64,000 nucleotides of DNA from assembly GCF_023276405.1 (NCBI RefSeq), contig NZ_JALRMO010000001.1:5022001-5086000 (forward strand), in the 5' to 3' direction. The notes beneath the pieces were generated by a model. The model was not told the origin of the DNA, did no database searches, and worked only from the letters and a program-made list of their open reading frames with translations. The stretch comes from Paenibacillus hamazuiensis. GTDB taxonomy: Bacteria > Bacillota > Bacilli > Paenibacillales > NBRC-103111. Below are positions 8,403-17,368 of this stretch, piece after piece. Positions within the stretch are counted from its first letter, which is position 1; the number at the start of each line of letters is the position of its first letter. A program made the translations under genes and the position numbers.

Positions 8403-9470
8403 TCAGACGTTTTCCGCGCGCGGCAGCGCAACCGTCACCGTCGTCCCTTCGCCGGGGCGGCTCACGACGCGGATCGCCCCGCCGTGCATGTCGACGATCT
8501 TTTTGACGATCGCCAGCCCGAGCCCGCTGCCGCCCGCCGCGCGGTTGCGCGATTTGTCGGCTTTGTAAAACCGCTCGAACATGTGAGCCTGATCTTCCCC
8601 GTTCATCCCGATGCCGTTGTCGCGGATGTCGACCTCGGCATATTCCCCATTCCGCCGGAGACGAATATGAATCGCCCCTCCCTGCGGAGTGAACTTGATG
8701 CTGTTGTGGATCAGGTTGATCCACACCTGGCTCATCAGCTCCTCGTCGGCCGTCACGCTGAGCTTGTCCAGCTCGGCGCTCATCTCGATGTCCTTGTCCG
8801 CCCACTGCGGCTCGCAGACCACAATCAGATTTTGCAGCTGGCGGTCGAGCCGGTAAGGTCTGAGCTCGAACGGATGATGCTGCGATTCGAGCGACGTCAG
8901 CTTGAGCAGATTGTCGCTCAGCCTGGCCAGCCGCTTGCTTTCCGTTTCGATAATATCCAGGTAATGATTCCGTTCATGGGGCGTCAAATCCTCTTTGCGC
9001 AAAGCGCGGGCAAACCCGCTGATCGAGGCGAGCGGCGTCTGAATTTCATGGGAGACGTTGGAGACGAACTCCTGGCGCATTTTTTCCATCTGCCCGAGTT
9101 GGCTCGCCATATCGTTAATGCTGTCCACCAGTTCGTTGAAGGGACCGACCGGTTCCTTGTTCTCCAGATTGACGTTGAAATCTCCCTTGGCGATCTGCCG
9201 GAGCGCCGCGATCAGGCTTTCTACAAAACGGACTTGAGGATTACGCCGGTAAATGCGTCCGATAATGCTCATTACCGCAAAAAGAAAAAAGAAGCCGAGA
9301 AAGTTATTGACGAGCTCCCGGGCTACGCCTTCCGGAGTCCAGCCGATCTTCAAATATGCCCAGGCGGTCCCCCAGTATGCCAAAAACCAGCCGATCGCGA
9401 GTCCGGAAAACATCAATGACAAGCCTAATGCCACTCGCCGCCACAGCTTTCTGCGCACTTCCGTCCTCAT
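8403..9470 (-). CDS. Sensor histidine kinase (HAMP, HisKA, HATPase_c)
   Basis: 355 residues. Two N-terminal helices (about 13-33 and 55-73) enclose a short extracytoplasmic loop, followed by HAMP (RQIAKGDFNVNLE), HisKA with H141 in VSHEIQTPLASIS, and the ATPase boxes N (NLIHNSIKF), G1 (DIRDNGIGM), F (FERFYKADKS) and G2 (GGSGLGLAIVKKI). The small sensor loop suggests an intramembrane-sensing kinase of the kind linked to antibiotic ABC exporters. The start overlaps the response-regulator stop (ATGA). It ends the ABC-RR-HK operon. Confidence 0.93.
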   Translation of the reverse strand: MRTEVRRKLWRRVALGLSLMFSGLAIGWFLAYWGTAWAYLKIGWTPEGVARELVNNFLGFFFLFAVMSIIGRIYRRNPQVRFVESLIAALRQIAKGDFNVNLENKEPVGPFNELVDSINDMASQLGQMEKMRQEFVSNVSHEIQTPLASISGFARALRKEDLTPHERNHYLDIIETESKRLARLSDNLLKLTSLESQHHPFELRPYRLDRQLQNLIVVCEPQWADKDIEMSAELDKLSVTADEELMSQVWINLIHNSIKFTPQGGAIHIRLRRNGEYAEVDIRDNGIGMNGEDQAHMFERFYKADKSRNRAAGGSGLGLAIVKKIVDMHGGAIRVVSRPGEGTTVTVALPRAENV

Positions 9471-10141
9471 GTGGAGACCTCCAGCTTATACCCGATGCCG
9501 CGAATCGTCCGAATCCGGAACGAATGGCGCTCTTCGGGAAAACGTTCGCGCAGCCGGTTGATATGCACGTCGAGCGTCCGCTCATTGCCGTCGAAGTCGT
9601 ATCCCCAAATGTCCTCGATCAGCTGCTCGCGTGCGAACGTTTTGCCGGGGTAGCCGGCCAGCTTGAACAGCAGCTCGAACTCCTTGGGCGGCAGCGTAAG
9701 CGGCGTTCCGCTTACGGTCACCTCGAATGTGCGGCGGTTCATGTACAGTGAGCCGACCTGCACCGTCTGCGACGCCGCGATCCGGTAACGCTTCAGCAGC
9801 GCCCGCACGCGCGCCACCAGCTCGAGCTGCTCGAATGGCTTCACCAAATAATCGTCGGCGCCGAGCTGGAAGCCTTTGACCTTATGCATCGTTTCGCCCT
9901 TTGCCGTCAGCATCAGCACGGGCAGGTCATAAAGCTCCGTCAGTTGTCGGCACAGCTCCCAGCCGTCCATTTTCGGCATCATGATATCGAGAATGACCAG
10001 GTCGGCCTTCGTTTTCTCGAGCCGGGCCAGCGCTTCCTCGCCATTCTCCGCTTCCTCCGTATCGAATCCTTCCGACCGCAAAAACACGCGGACAAGCTCG
10101 CGGATATGCGGGTCGTCATCGACGATCAGGATAGTGGCCAT
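9467..10141 (-). CDS. OmpR/PhoB-family response regulator
   Basis: 224 residues. The receiver domain has the acidic pocket D8-D10, phospho-acceptor D52 (DLVILDIMMPKMDGW), T in VLMLTAKGE and K in DDYLVKPFE. The C-terminal winged helix carries LTLPPKEFELLFKLA and the DVHINRLRERF recognition block. It begins inside the ABC gene (16-bp overlap) after GGAGGAG and overlaps the kinase start by 4 bp, so the three genes are translationally coupled. It probably regulates the exporter operon; two GTTTAAAC copies upstream of the ABC gene are possible sites. Confidence 0.93.
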   Translation of the reverse strand: MATILIVDDDPHIRELVRVFLRSEGFDTEEAENGEEALARLEKTKADLVILDIMMPKMDGWELCRQLTELYDLPVLMLTAKGETMHKVKGFQLGADDYLVKPFEQLELVARVRALLKRYRIAASQTVQVGSLYMNRRTFEVTVSGTPLTLPPKEFELLFKLAGYPGKTFAREQLIEDIWGYDFDGNERTLDVHINRLRERFPEERHSFRIRTIRGIGYKLEVST

Positions 10142-11922
10142 GTTTCGCTCATCTCCTCCACGGGCTGCTGCAGCTGGTGGGCGGCAAATTCCCGGTACAA
10201 TTCATGCGATCTCGTCAGCTGTTCATGCGTACCGATGCCGGTCACCCTGCCTTTTTCCAAAAATACGATCTGATCGGCGTGGACGACCGTCGCCAGCCGG
10301 TGTGCGATCACCAGCGTCGTCCGTCCCTGCATCAGGCGTCCGAGTGCCTGCTGCACCATCATCTCCGACTTGCTGTCGAGGCTGGAAGTCGCTTCGTCGA
10401 GCATCAGGATGCGCGGATTACGCAGCAGCGCGCGGGCAATCGCGATGCGCTGCCGCTGACCTCCGGAGAGACGGACGCCGCGCTCCCCGACTTCAGTGTC
10501 ATATTGCTCCGGAAGCTCCATGATGAACCCGTCGGCAAACGCCATCTGCGCCGCGCGTTTCATCTCCTGCTCGGAGACCGGCTTCGGCAAGCCGTAGGTC
10601 AGGTTGTCGCGAATCGTGCCGGCAATGAGCGGGCTCTCCTGCGAGACATAGCCGATGTGGCTGCGCCAGGACGACAGCGCATACGTCTCAATCGGCTCGC
10701 CGCCGAGCCGGACGGCGCCGGATTCTGCGGCGTAGAAGCGCTCGAGCAGTGCGAACAGCGTCGATTTGCCGCTGCCGCTCGGGCCGACGATTGCAGTAAC
10801 TTTGCCGGCCGGAATCGTGAAGCTGACATCCTGCAGCACCGGCTCGCCCGGATTGTAGCCGAACGTCACCCGCTCCAGCGCGATCGGCAAATCCGCGTCC
10901 TGCACGGCGGCTCCGGCGTACAGCTCCTCCTCCTCATGCTCCAATGTCGAGATGATCGCGGTCGTTGCGCCCATCGCTTTTTGCAGCTGCGTAAAAAAGC
11001 CGGTGATCTGGTTGATCGGCATGACGATCTGGAACAGGTACAAAATAAACGCAATCAAATCGCCGCTGGTCAGCTCGCCGCTCGCCACCCGGATGCCGCC
11101 GTAGCCGAGAATCATCACCAGCATCAGCATGATGACGAAGAAGATAACCGGAGAGATGACGGCCTGCACCATGCCTTCTTTAATGCCGTAGCGAAGCAAG
11201 GTCAGGATGCCGTTTTTGCCGTTATCGTATTCGCGGCGCTCCGCACCGGACGTTTTCACGAGACGGATTTCCGAGATGACCCGGCTGAGCGTCGCTGTCA
11301 GGCGCGCCGTCTCCGCCTGCTGCTCCTTGGAAATTTTGAACATTTGCCGTCCGAGCGGCATCAGGATAGCCATGCACAGCGGCACAGCGATCAGCAGCAG
11401 CAGCGTCATTTTCCAATCGAGGTAAAACAATACGGCCACCGAGCCGACGATCGAAATGAGCCCCGTCAGCAGGCCGGATAAATTTTCCGTGATCAGGTTT
11501 TTGATCACTGCCGTATCGTTTGTCAGCCGGCTTAACGTCTCTCCGGATTCGGTGCGGTTGTAATACGATACCGGCAGTACGAGCAGCTTCTTCCATAACC
11601 GGTCTCTGAGCGAAGCGACAAGCTGATGCCCGACCTGACTGAGCAAAAACAAAGACACGCCGCTGGCCACAGCCTGAAGTACGAACGCCGCCGCGAGCCA
11701 AGCGATCTGGCCCGGCCTGACGGATGTCAGCGAGAAGCCGTCGACGAAATGCTTCATGATCAGCGGGACGGCCAGCCCCAGCAGTGTCGACGTCACGCTG
11801 AGTCCGAGCGCAATGCCCAGCATCATGGGAGATGGCCGGCTTTGCCGGATAAGCCGCCAAAACAGCGGCAGATTGACCGGAGCTTTCTCCCCCGTATTCG
11901 TATCGGAGTAGGGTTCTCTCAT
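10126..11922 (-). CDS. ABC exporter half-transporter (fused membrane and ATPase domains, BmrA/MsbA type)
   Basis: 598 residues from ATG 11922 (AAGGAGGAA upstream; 15 extra upstream codons lack a site). A six-helix type 1 exporter domain occupies about residues 25-320. The ATPase domain has Walker A GPSGSGKST near 380-388, signature LSGGQRQRIAIARALL, Walker B ILMLDEATSSLD and the switch His in IAHRL. Homodimers of this class export drugs or lipids. First gene of an operon with a response regulator and kinase, which suggests induction by the compound it removes. Confidence 0.92.
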   Translation of the reverse strand: MREPYSDTNTGEKAPVNLPLFWRLIRQSRPSPMMLGIALGLSVTSTLLGLAVPLIMKHFVDGFSLTSVRPGQIAWLAAAFVLQAVASGVSLFLLSQVGHQLVASLRDRLWKKLLVLPVSYYNRTESGETLSRLTNDTAVIKNLITENLSGLLTGLISIVGSVAVLFYLDWKMTLLLLIAVPLCMAILMPLGRQMFKISKEQQAETARLTATLSRVISEIRLVKTSGAERREYDNGKNGILTLLRYGIKEGMVQAVISPVIFFVIMLMLVMILGYGGIRVASGELTSGDLIAFILYLFQIVMPINQITGFFTQLQKAMGATTAIISTLEHEEEELYAGAAVQDADLPIALERVTFGYNPGEPVLQDVSFTIPAGKVTAIVGPSGSGKSTLFALLERFYAAESGAVRLGGEPIETYALSSWRSHIGYVSQESPLIAGTIRDNLTYGLPKPVSEQEMKRAAQMAFADGFIMELPEQYDTEVGERGVRLSGGQRQRIAIARALLRNPRILMLDEATSSLDSKSEMMVQQALGRLMQGRTTLVIAHRLATVVHADQIVFLEKGRVTGIGTHEQLTRSHELYREFAAHQLQQPVEEMSETWPLS

Positions 11923-11987
11923 CGTAAATTCCTCCTTGCTTACGTTTCGTGCTCCAATGTTTGGCACATACCGAGAATAACCGGATT

Positions 11988-12006
11988 GTTTAAACGGAGT
12001 TTAAAC
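11988..12006. promoter_or_regulatory. Tandem GTTTAAAC palindromes upstream of the ABC/two-component operon
   Basis: The 8-bp palindrome GTTTAAAC occurs twice with 11-bp phasing (11988-11995 and 11999-12006), about one helical turn apart. OmpR-type regulators bind such phased direct repeats, so this may be the site of the operon's own regulator. No convincing -35/-10 pair was found beside it. Confidence 0.35.
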
Positions 12007-12152
12007 GACAGCAAGAAGCCCTGCGCCTCAGGCAGGCAGAGTATTAAACCGAAAAACGCCTTCGGCCTTCGTCTCATCTTTCTTATAAGTTACACTTTCG
12101 GCTGCCCGAAATACAACCGCCGCAAACGGATGGACCCGGCTCGGCCGCCTAC

Positions 12153-12182
12153 AAAAAAAGACCCCGCGGCTCTGCGCAAGGT
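12153..12182 (-). terminator. Terminator of glpP
   Basis: Minus-strand stem ACCTTGCG/CGCGGGGT (12182-12175 with 12168-12161, two G-T pairs) followed by seven T (12159-12153), 12 bp after the glpP stop. Confidence 0.75.
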
Positions 12183-12193
12183 CGACGATCGTT

Positions 12194-12751
12194 CTAGCTT
12201 ATATAATGCTTCCAAATATCCCGCTTCGAGGTCGTGATTGCAATCGCCCCAGCCGCAAGCGCCCGGTCCGCTTCCTCCACCGAACGGATGAGCCCGCCGG
12301 TCAAAATCGGAATGCTCAGCGTCTCCTTCAGCTCCGCAATGATATGCGGCATGACGCCGGGCAGCACTTCGATAAAATCGGGCTGCGTTTTTTCCGTGAT
12401 TTTATAGGTCATCTCAAGCGCCGTCGAATCAAGTAAAAAATGGCGCTGTACCGCAAGCACCTTATGTTTTTTTGCCGTCATGATCGCGCTGCTGCGGGTG
12501 GAAATAATGCCGGCCGGCCGGATCGTCTGGCATAAAAAATCGACGGCGGGCTCGTCGTTTTTGAGCCCGTGAATCAGGTCGGCGTGAACGAGCAGCTGCT
12601 TGTTATGCTGCTTCGCCGCGTTCGCCACGCTGCCCAGCTGCGAAATGTGCGTATCGAGCAGCACCAAATACGTATAGGGAGTACCGAGCAGCAGCTCAAA
12701 ATCTTTCATTTTGCGCACTGCGGGCAATATGCTTTGGCCAAAAAAGCTCAA
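12194..12751 (-). CDS. glpP: Glycerol-3-phosphate responsive antiterminator GlpP
   Basis: 185 residues, full family length. Recognisable GlpP features: GQSILPAVRKMKDFE at the start, LVHADLIHGLKNDEPAVDFL, GIISTRSSAIMTAKK, and a TIM-barrel phosphate-binding end PILTGGLIRSVEEADRALAAGA. GlpP with glycerol-3-phosphate binds leader mRNA of glpD/glpFK and prevents termination. The TTG start follows GGAGGAGGG. Here it is the last gene after a DUF456 gene; no other glp gene is in the window. Confidence 0.93.
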   Translation of the reverse strand: MSFFGQSILPAVRKMKDFELLLGTPYTYLVLLDTHISQLGSVANAAKQHNKQLLVHADLIHGLKNDEPAVDFLCQTIRPAGIISTRSSAIMTAKKHKVLAVQRHFLLDSTALEMTYKITEKTQPDFIEVLPGVMPHIIAELKETLSIPILTGGLIRSVEEADRALAAGAIAITTSKRDIWKHYIS

Positions 12752-12769
12752 GCGGTTTCCCTCCTCCGG

Positions 12770-13243
12770 TTACAACAGCAGCCAAATGACAAACACAATG
12801 ATCATCATGAGCTGCAGCACCACTTTGACAACGACGCTCGTGAAAAATCCGACGAGCGCCCCGATGCCGGCCCGCGCCGATTGCCGCATATCCGCACCGG
12901 TTGTCATCTCGCCGATGAAGGCGCCGAGGAACGGCCCGACGAGCAGACCGGCAACCGGGATGACGAACGGGCCGATCAAAAGGCCGATCGTGCTGCCGAT
13001 CACGGAGGCGCGGGTGCCTCCGAATTTTTTCACGCCGTACGCACTGACCACATAATCGGCGATGATGATAACGGCCACAATCGTCGTCTGAATGAACCAG
13101 AACCAGAAGCCGAACGGCTCAAAGCCAATCATAAACCCGTATACGAAAAATGCGCCGTAAATCGCCAGCACGCCCGGGAGCACCGGGTACACCGCCCCCG
13201 CCATGCCGATCAGAAAAAGCGCGACTACAATAATCCATGCCAA
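12770..13243 (-). CDS. DUF456 membrane protein
   Basis: 157 residues, almost entirely hydrophobic, with about five helices and the DUF456 glycine-rich hallmark IGSTIGLLIGPFVIPVAGLL and GPFLGAFIGEM. Function is unknown for the family. The start is uncertain: TTG 13243 is the first in-frame start but the nearest AGGAGG is about 18 nt away. It lies 18 bp upstream of glpP and may be cotranscribed with it. Confidence 0.85.
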   Translation of the reverse strand: MAWIIVVALFLIGMAGAVYPVLPGVLAIYGAFFVYGFMIGFEPFGFWFWFIQTTIVAVIIIADYVVSAYGVKKFGGTRASVIGSTIGLLIGPFVIPVAGLLVGPFLGAFIGEMTTGADMRQSARAGIGALVGFFTSVVVKVVLQLMMIIVFVIWLLL

Positions 13244-13328
13244 TGTGACGATGCTTACGCACCTCCTTCACTTCGAATCGCAGCTGCACAACATAATACG
13301 GCCCGCTGCGCTTATCGTTTCATGGCGC

Positions 13329-14072
13329 CTATCTCCCCAGCACCTGCTCCCATATGACGCGGGCCACCCCGTCCTCTTCGTTGGTGACCGTCACCAAGTC
13401 CGCTTCCCGCTTGATCTCCTCCTGCGCATTGCCCATCGCCACGCCGAGACCGGCCGCGCGGATCATCTCCAGGTCGTTCTGGCTGTCGCCCATCCCGACG
13501 ACCTGCGACATTTCGAGCCCGAGCAAGGCGCATACCTCTCTAAGCCCGCTTGCTTTGGAAATCCCCTTCGGGTTGAGCTCGATGTTGCACGGGTGGGAAT
13601 TTGTAATTTCCAGCGCCCCCCAGGAAGCCAGTTCCCCGCGCACGGAAGCAAGCACATCGGTATCGTCGATATGGTACCCGAACTTGAGCCACTTGACCTC
13701 GTCGATCGCGTCCACCGACCAGTTGTTTTTGTTGTACACTCCTTCGACGGAATACGCCCAATACCATACATCGTGGCGCAGGGCGATTTGCCGCATCCGG
13801 TCTACGAGCGCGCTGTCCATCGTAACCCGTTTCCACAGCTCGCCCGGCGCCTTCCATACTTCGCTGCCGTTGACCGCTACGATCGGCGATTTCAGCTGAA
13901 GCTCGTCGACGTAAGACATAATGTTCGGCACGCCGCGGCCGGTGCATAACATCACCGTAACTCCCGCTTCCGTCGCAGCCTTGATCGCCCGGCGGTTTTC
14001 CTCCGAAATGAGCTTCTCCTCGTTTAACAACGTGCCGTCCATATCCAATGCGACCAGCTTGTAGTTTCCCAT
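13329..14072 (-). CDS. HAD-superfamily phosphatase, Cof/IIB type
   Basis: 247 residues. HAD motif I DMDGTLL (residues 8-14), motif II LCTGRG, a Cof-type cap in the middle, motif III lysine in NPKGISKASG, and motif IV GMGDSQNDLEMIRAAG. These enzymes dephosphorylate sugar phosphates, FMN or PLP, mostly promiscuously; the substrate cannot be named. ATG 14072 follows AGGGAG; the longer upstream frame runs through the asnB terminator and is rejected. Confidence 0.9.
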   Translation of the reverse strand: MGNYKLVALDMDGTLLNEEKLISEENRRAIKAATEAGVTVMLCTGRGVPNIMSYVDELQLKSPIVAVNGSEVWKAPGELWKRVTMDSALVDRMRQIALRHDVWYWAYSVEGVYNKNNWSVDAIDEVKWLKFGYHIDDTDVLASVRGELASWGALEITNSHPCNIELNPKGISKASGLREVCALLGLEMSQVVGMGDSQNDLEMIRAAGLGVAMGNAQEEIKREADLVTVTNEEDGVARVIWEQVLGR

Positions 14073-14096
14073 CCTGCTCTCCCTTTCTTTAACGGC

Positions 14097-14138
14097 AAAA
14101 GGTATGCACGCGCGGCGCCGCCGTGCGATACATACCTT
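14097..14138 (-). terminator. Terminator of asnB
   Basis: Minus-strand hairpin with outer arms AAGGTATG (14138-14131) and CATACCTT (14106-14099) and a strong GC-rich inner stem, ending in a short T run. It is 15 bp past the asnB stop. Confidence 0.7.
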
Positions 14139-14152
14139 CCCTTTTATTATGA

Positions 14153-16030
14153 TCAAACCGCCCCCGCAAGGCTTGGCTTCGGCAGTTCCTCCATGTAAGT
14201 CGTGTGCCATAGAGCAAATACATACACGGTCCACAAGCGGCGCGAATAGTCGCCTTTACCGCTCTTATGCCGCGCCAGCATCGCACGCACGGTATCCACG
14301 TTGATATAATCGTCGATGCCGCTTGCCGCGATTTGCTCCACGATCAGGTCGCCCTGCGGCCCTTTCATCCAGTCGCGGATCGGAACCGGGAAGCCGAGCT
14401 TCGGCCGGTTCAGGATAAAATCCGGAATGATGCCTTCCATCGCCTTGCGGAAAATATATTTGGTCGTGCCTTCCGCGATGCGGTACTCTGCCGGAATGCG
14501 CCGCGCCACGTCGAACACCTCGACGTCCAAAAACGGCACGCGCAGCTCCAGCGAATGCGCCATCGTCATCTTGTCGGCCTTCATCAAAATGTCTCCCGGC
14601 ATCCACAGGTTCATGTCGATGTACTGCATGCGCGTCACCGGGTCGAGATGGCGGGTCCGGTCGTAAAACGGCTTCGCCACCTGCAGCGGCCCCCGGTACG
14701 TGCGCAGCATCTCCTCGCCGATCCGGACGAGCTCCGCTTTCATGTCTTCGCTGAAAATTTTCGCGTTGCCGATGAATCGCTCTTCGAGCGGCGTCGTGCC
14801 GCGCAGCAGGTAGTTCCGGCCGTACAGCCCGGCCGGCATAATCCGCGCGAGCGCGTGCAGCAGCCGCTGCACCGGGCGCGGCAGCCGCGCGAGCGGCGCC
14901 ACCGACAGCGGCTCGCGGTATATGCGATAGCCGCCGAACAGCTCGTCGGCGCCTTCGCCGGACAGCACGACGGTTACGTGCCGGCGGGCAAGCTCGGCGA
15001 CATGCCACAGCGCGATCGCCGACGGGTCGGCCACCGGCTCGTCCTGGTGCCAGATCGCCTTCGGCAGCGCGGCAAAGAAGTCTTCGCGCGAAATGACCTT
15101 CGCGTAATGCTCGGTATCGAGCGCATCCGCCGTTTGCTTCGCAATGCCCGTCTCGTTGTTCGGCCCTTCGAAGCCGACGGAAAACGTGCGAATCGGCTCG
15201 ATCCGCCGCATATGCGTCGCAATCGCCGTCGAGTCGATGCCGCTCGACAGGAAGCAGCCCCGCTCCACATCGCTTTGCATATGATGAATGACCGAATCTT
15301 TCAGCGTCTCGCGAATTTCCTCGACATAGTCGGCAAACGGCCGCTGCACCGGCTCGAACATCGGGTCCCAGTAGCGGTGAACGGACATGCTGCCGTCATA
15401 AGTCACTTTTACATAGTGGCCGGGAGGCAGCTTTTGCACGCCGCGGAACATCGTGTCCGGTTCCGGCACATATTGGAACGTCAAATAGTTGAGCAAGCTT
15501 TCCGTATGTATCGTCCGCTCGATGCTGTCCGCCGCCAGGATGCTTTTGATCTCGGAACCGAACAAAAACCGCTTCGCATCGTAGTGGTAATAAAACGGCT
15601 TGATGCCGAAATGGTCGCGCGCCCCAAAAAGCAGCTTCTTTTTCCGGTCCCAAATGACGAACCCGAACATGCCACGAAGCTGCTTCACGCATTCTTCCCC
15701 GTACTCTTCGTACAGATGCACGATGACCTCGGTGTCGCAATGCGTTTTGAACTGATGGCCTTTTTCGATCAGCGCGTTGCGCAAATATTTGTAGTTGTAA
15801 ATTTCGCCGTTAAATACGATCCAGACGGACTCGTCCTCGTTGCAAAGCGGCTGATGCCCTTCCTTCAGATCGATGATGGACAGCCTCCGAAAGCCAAGCC
15901 CGATGCGGTTTTCCGTCCAAAAGCCGGAATCGTCCGGCCCGCGATGAACGATCACGTCGGTCATCCGCTTAAGCAGCGCCTGCGAAGGCTCCTTGTCTTC
16001 AAAAAATAATGCTCCGGTAATTCCGCACAT
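14153..16030 (-). CDS. asnB: Asparagine synthase (glutamine-hydrolysing)
   Basis: 625 residues. The class II glutaminase domain starts with catalytic Cys2 (MCGITGALFFED) and has RRLSIIDLKEGHQPL and FNGEIYN. The synthetase domain has the ATP PP-loop CFLSSGIDSTAIATHM and SGEGADELFGGY. It transfers ammonia from glutamine to aspartate using ATP. Length and the C-terminal ELRVPFLDVEVF and HSLELR blocks fit AsnB/AsnO paralogues of Bacilli, one of which (AsnO) is sporulation-linked; which paralogue this is cannot be decided. Monocistronic, with its own terminator. Confidence 0.92.
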   Translation of the reverse strand: MCGITGALFFEDKEPSQALLKRMTDVIVHRGPDDSGFWTENRIGLGFRRLSIIDLKEGHQPLCNEDESVWIVFNGEIYNYKYLRNALIEKGHQFKTHCDTEVIVHLYEEYGEECVKQLRGMFGFVIWDRKKKLLFGARDHFGIKPFYYHYDAKRFLFGSEIKSILAADSIERTIHTESLLNYLTFQYVPEPDTMFRGVQKLPPGHYVKVTYDGSMSVHRYWDPMFEPVQRPFADYVEEIRETLKDSVIHHMQSDVERGCFLSSGIDSTAIATHMRRIEPIRTFSVGFEGPNNETGIAKQTADALDTEHYAKVISREDFFAALPKAIWHQDEPVADPSAIALWHVAELARRHVTVVLSGEGADELFGGYRIYREPLSVAPLARLPRPVQRLLHALARIMPAGLYGRNYLLRGTTPLEERFIGNAKIFSEDMKAELVRIGEEMLRTYRGPLQVAKPFYDRTRHLDPVTRMQYIDMNLWMPGDILMKADKMTMAHSLELRVPFLDVEVFDVARRIPAEYRIAEGTTKYIFRKAMEGIIPDFILNRPKLGFPVPIRDWMKGPQGDLIVEQIAASGIDDYINVDTVRAMLARHKSGKGDYSRRLWTVYVFALWHTTYMEELPKPSLAGAV

Positions 16031-16125
16031 AGTCCGGCCCCTTTCATGTCCATTACGCCTGCTGTTAATACCTTAGTATACCACATTCACAGCGCATACG
16101 GGAAACGGGGCGCAGTTCTTAGGGA

Positions 16126-16851
16126 CTAGCCTTGACTCGTCGTCTTCTTCGTCCACAGCGTCGCCCACAGGAAGCCGGCGCCGAAGACGTCCTCCCTCCC
16201 GGGGTCACCCTTCATCGCGCGAAATTCCACATTGTCGAAAAAATCGCCGAGCAGCCGGCGCAGCTTCTCCTCGCTGTACGCCATGCCGCCCTTCATCCCC
16301 CAATAGCGGTATACGTCCCAATCGGTTTTTTCCTGCGGCGAATTCGGTTCATGCCCCGGCGCGAAGCAGGTCAACCCCAGCTGTCCTCCCGGCTTCAGCG
16401 CGCGGTGCATCGTTCGGATGTATTGAAACCTCCGGTGCGGAGAAATATGGTGCAGGCAGCCGGAATCGTAAACGAGGTCGTATTCCTGCTCCGGCTCCAG
16501 CTCAAACACCGACCGGCAGTTGAAGCGAACCGGAGCGTTCATCGCATCCGCCCTTTCCCGCGCCCAGGCAATCGCCGTCTCCGACAAATCGACTGCGTCC
16601 ACATCAAAACCTTGCTTCGCCAAGTATATGGCGTTTCGCCCCGGACCGCAGCCGAGCTCCAGCACCTTGCCCGGTTGAATCGCGCCTGTCTCCACTTGTT
16701 CGACGAGGTTTTCGTCGGGAGCGTTGACAAAGAAAGGGACGGATTTATGACGGTCTTCATAAAATTTGTCCCAAAACTGCACCTGAGAGCGAAGCAGCGA
16801 ATCCAGCATGTGAAGCACATCCTCCATCGATTGGATCGTTTCCTTTTGCAT
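16126..16851 (-). CDS. Class I SAM-dependent methyltransferase
   Basis: 241 residues from ATG 16851 (AAAGGCGG upstream). SAM motif I VLELGCGPGRNAIYLAKQG (about 78-96), the acidic end of strand 2 in VDAVDLSETAIAWARE, motif II YDLVYDSGCLHHISPH and the post-motif LKPGGQLGLTCFAPG. It resembles small-molecule methyltransferases of the UbiE/tellurite-resistance type. Substrate unknown. No operon partner: asnB is 95 bp downstream with its own ribosome-binding site. Confidence 0.88.
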   Translation of the reverse strand: MQKETIQSMEDVLHMLDSLLRSQVQFWDKFYEDRHKSVPFFVNAPDENLVEQVETGAIQPGKVLELGCGPGRNAIYLAKQGFDVDAVDLSETAIAWARERADAMNAPVRFNCRSVFELEPEQEYDLVYDSGCLHHISPHRRFQYIRTMHRALKPGGQLGLTCFAPGHEPNSPQEKTDWDVYRYWGMKGGMAYSEEKLRRLLGDFFDNVEFRAMKGDPGREDVFGAGFLWATLWTKKTTSQG

Positions 16852-16868
16852 ATCGAAATGCCGCCTTT

Positions 16869-17098
16869 CGTATAAATAATTTCTATAACCATTTCCGCAA
16901 ATATGTTGAATTCCCTGCACTCCAAGCCGATCAAATTTTCCAATGGCTGGCATTTTTTATACTTTGGCCGAGTCCGTAGATTGCCCATATAACACCGTTA
17001 AAACCGCCAAAACTTCCGTTTCCGCGCTCAAAAAAGAAGAAGAAGACTTAATTTCGTTCCTGTGCCGCCGGCTGCTCAAATCGGGCGGTGTCTCCTGA
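16869..17098 (+). pseudogene. Possible decayed coding remnant
   Basis: Two open segments on the plus strand read like one protein after a frame change near 16946: the first ends in EFPALQADQIFQWLA; the second runs from ATG 16943 through FYTLAESVDCPYNTVKTAK and ALKKEEEDLISFLCRRLL to a stop at 17096. The 51-codon second part has no ribosome-binding site. I do not recognise the family. The remaining intergenic DNA up to 17307 shows nothing else I can name. Confidence 0.2.
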
Positions 17099-17307
17099 AA
17101 TAATGAGGACCGGCACGATAATCTGATCAATAAATTTTATCACTACAACAGCAATCGTCCCCTGACCTAGAGAAATATAATCGTCATCCAAAACCTTTTA
17201 AACGAAGATCGCATTTTTCGTTTTCTCATGTGTATCGTCTCCTTATCAATCGATTTTGCTATAGTTTATCTTATGCACAATTTTTTCCTTAGTGCAAAAC
17301 CGGGACA

Positions 17308-17334
17308 ACAAAAAAACCACCTTTGCAGATGGTT
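17308..17334 (-). terminator. Terminator of the tandem-repeat protein gene
   Basis: Minus-strand stem AACCATCT/AGGTGGTT (17334-17327 with 17322-17315), GCAA loop, then a run of T from 17314 down. Confidence 0.85.
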
Positions 17335-17368
17335 TAGCTGCTCTACTCGGAGCTTCTCGTTTTGTTTT

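Noticed and set aside
14267-16009. A 580-codon open frame antisense to asnB
   Set aside because: It is a phase effect of GC-biased codons opposite a clear asparagine synthase; Arg/His/Gln-rich, no recognisable domain and no ribosome-binding site.
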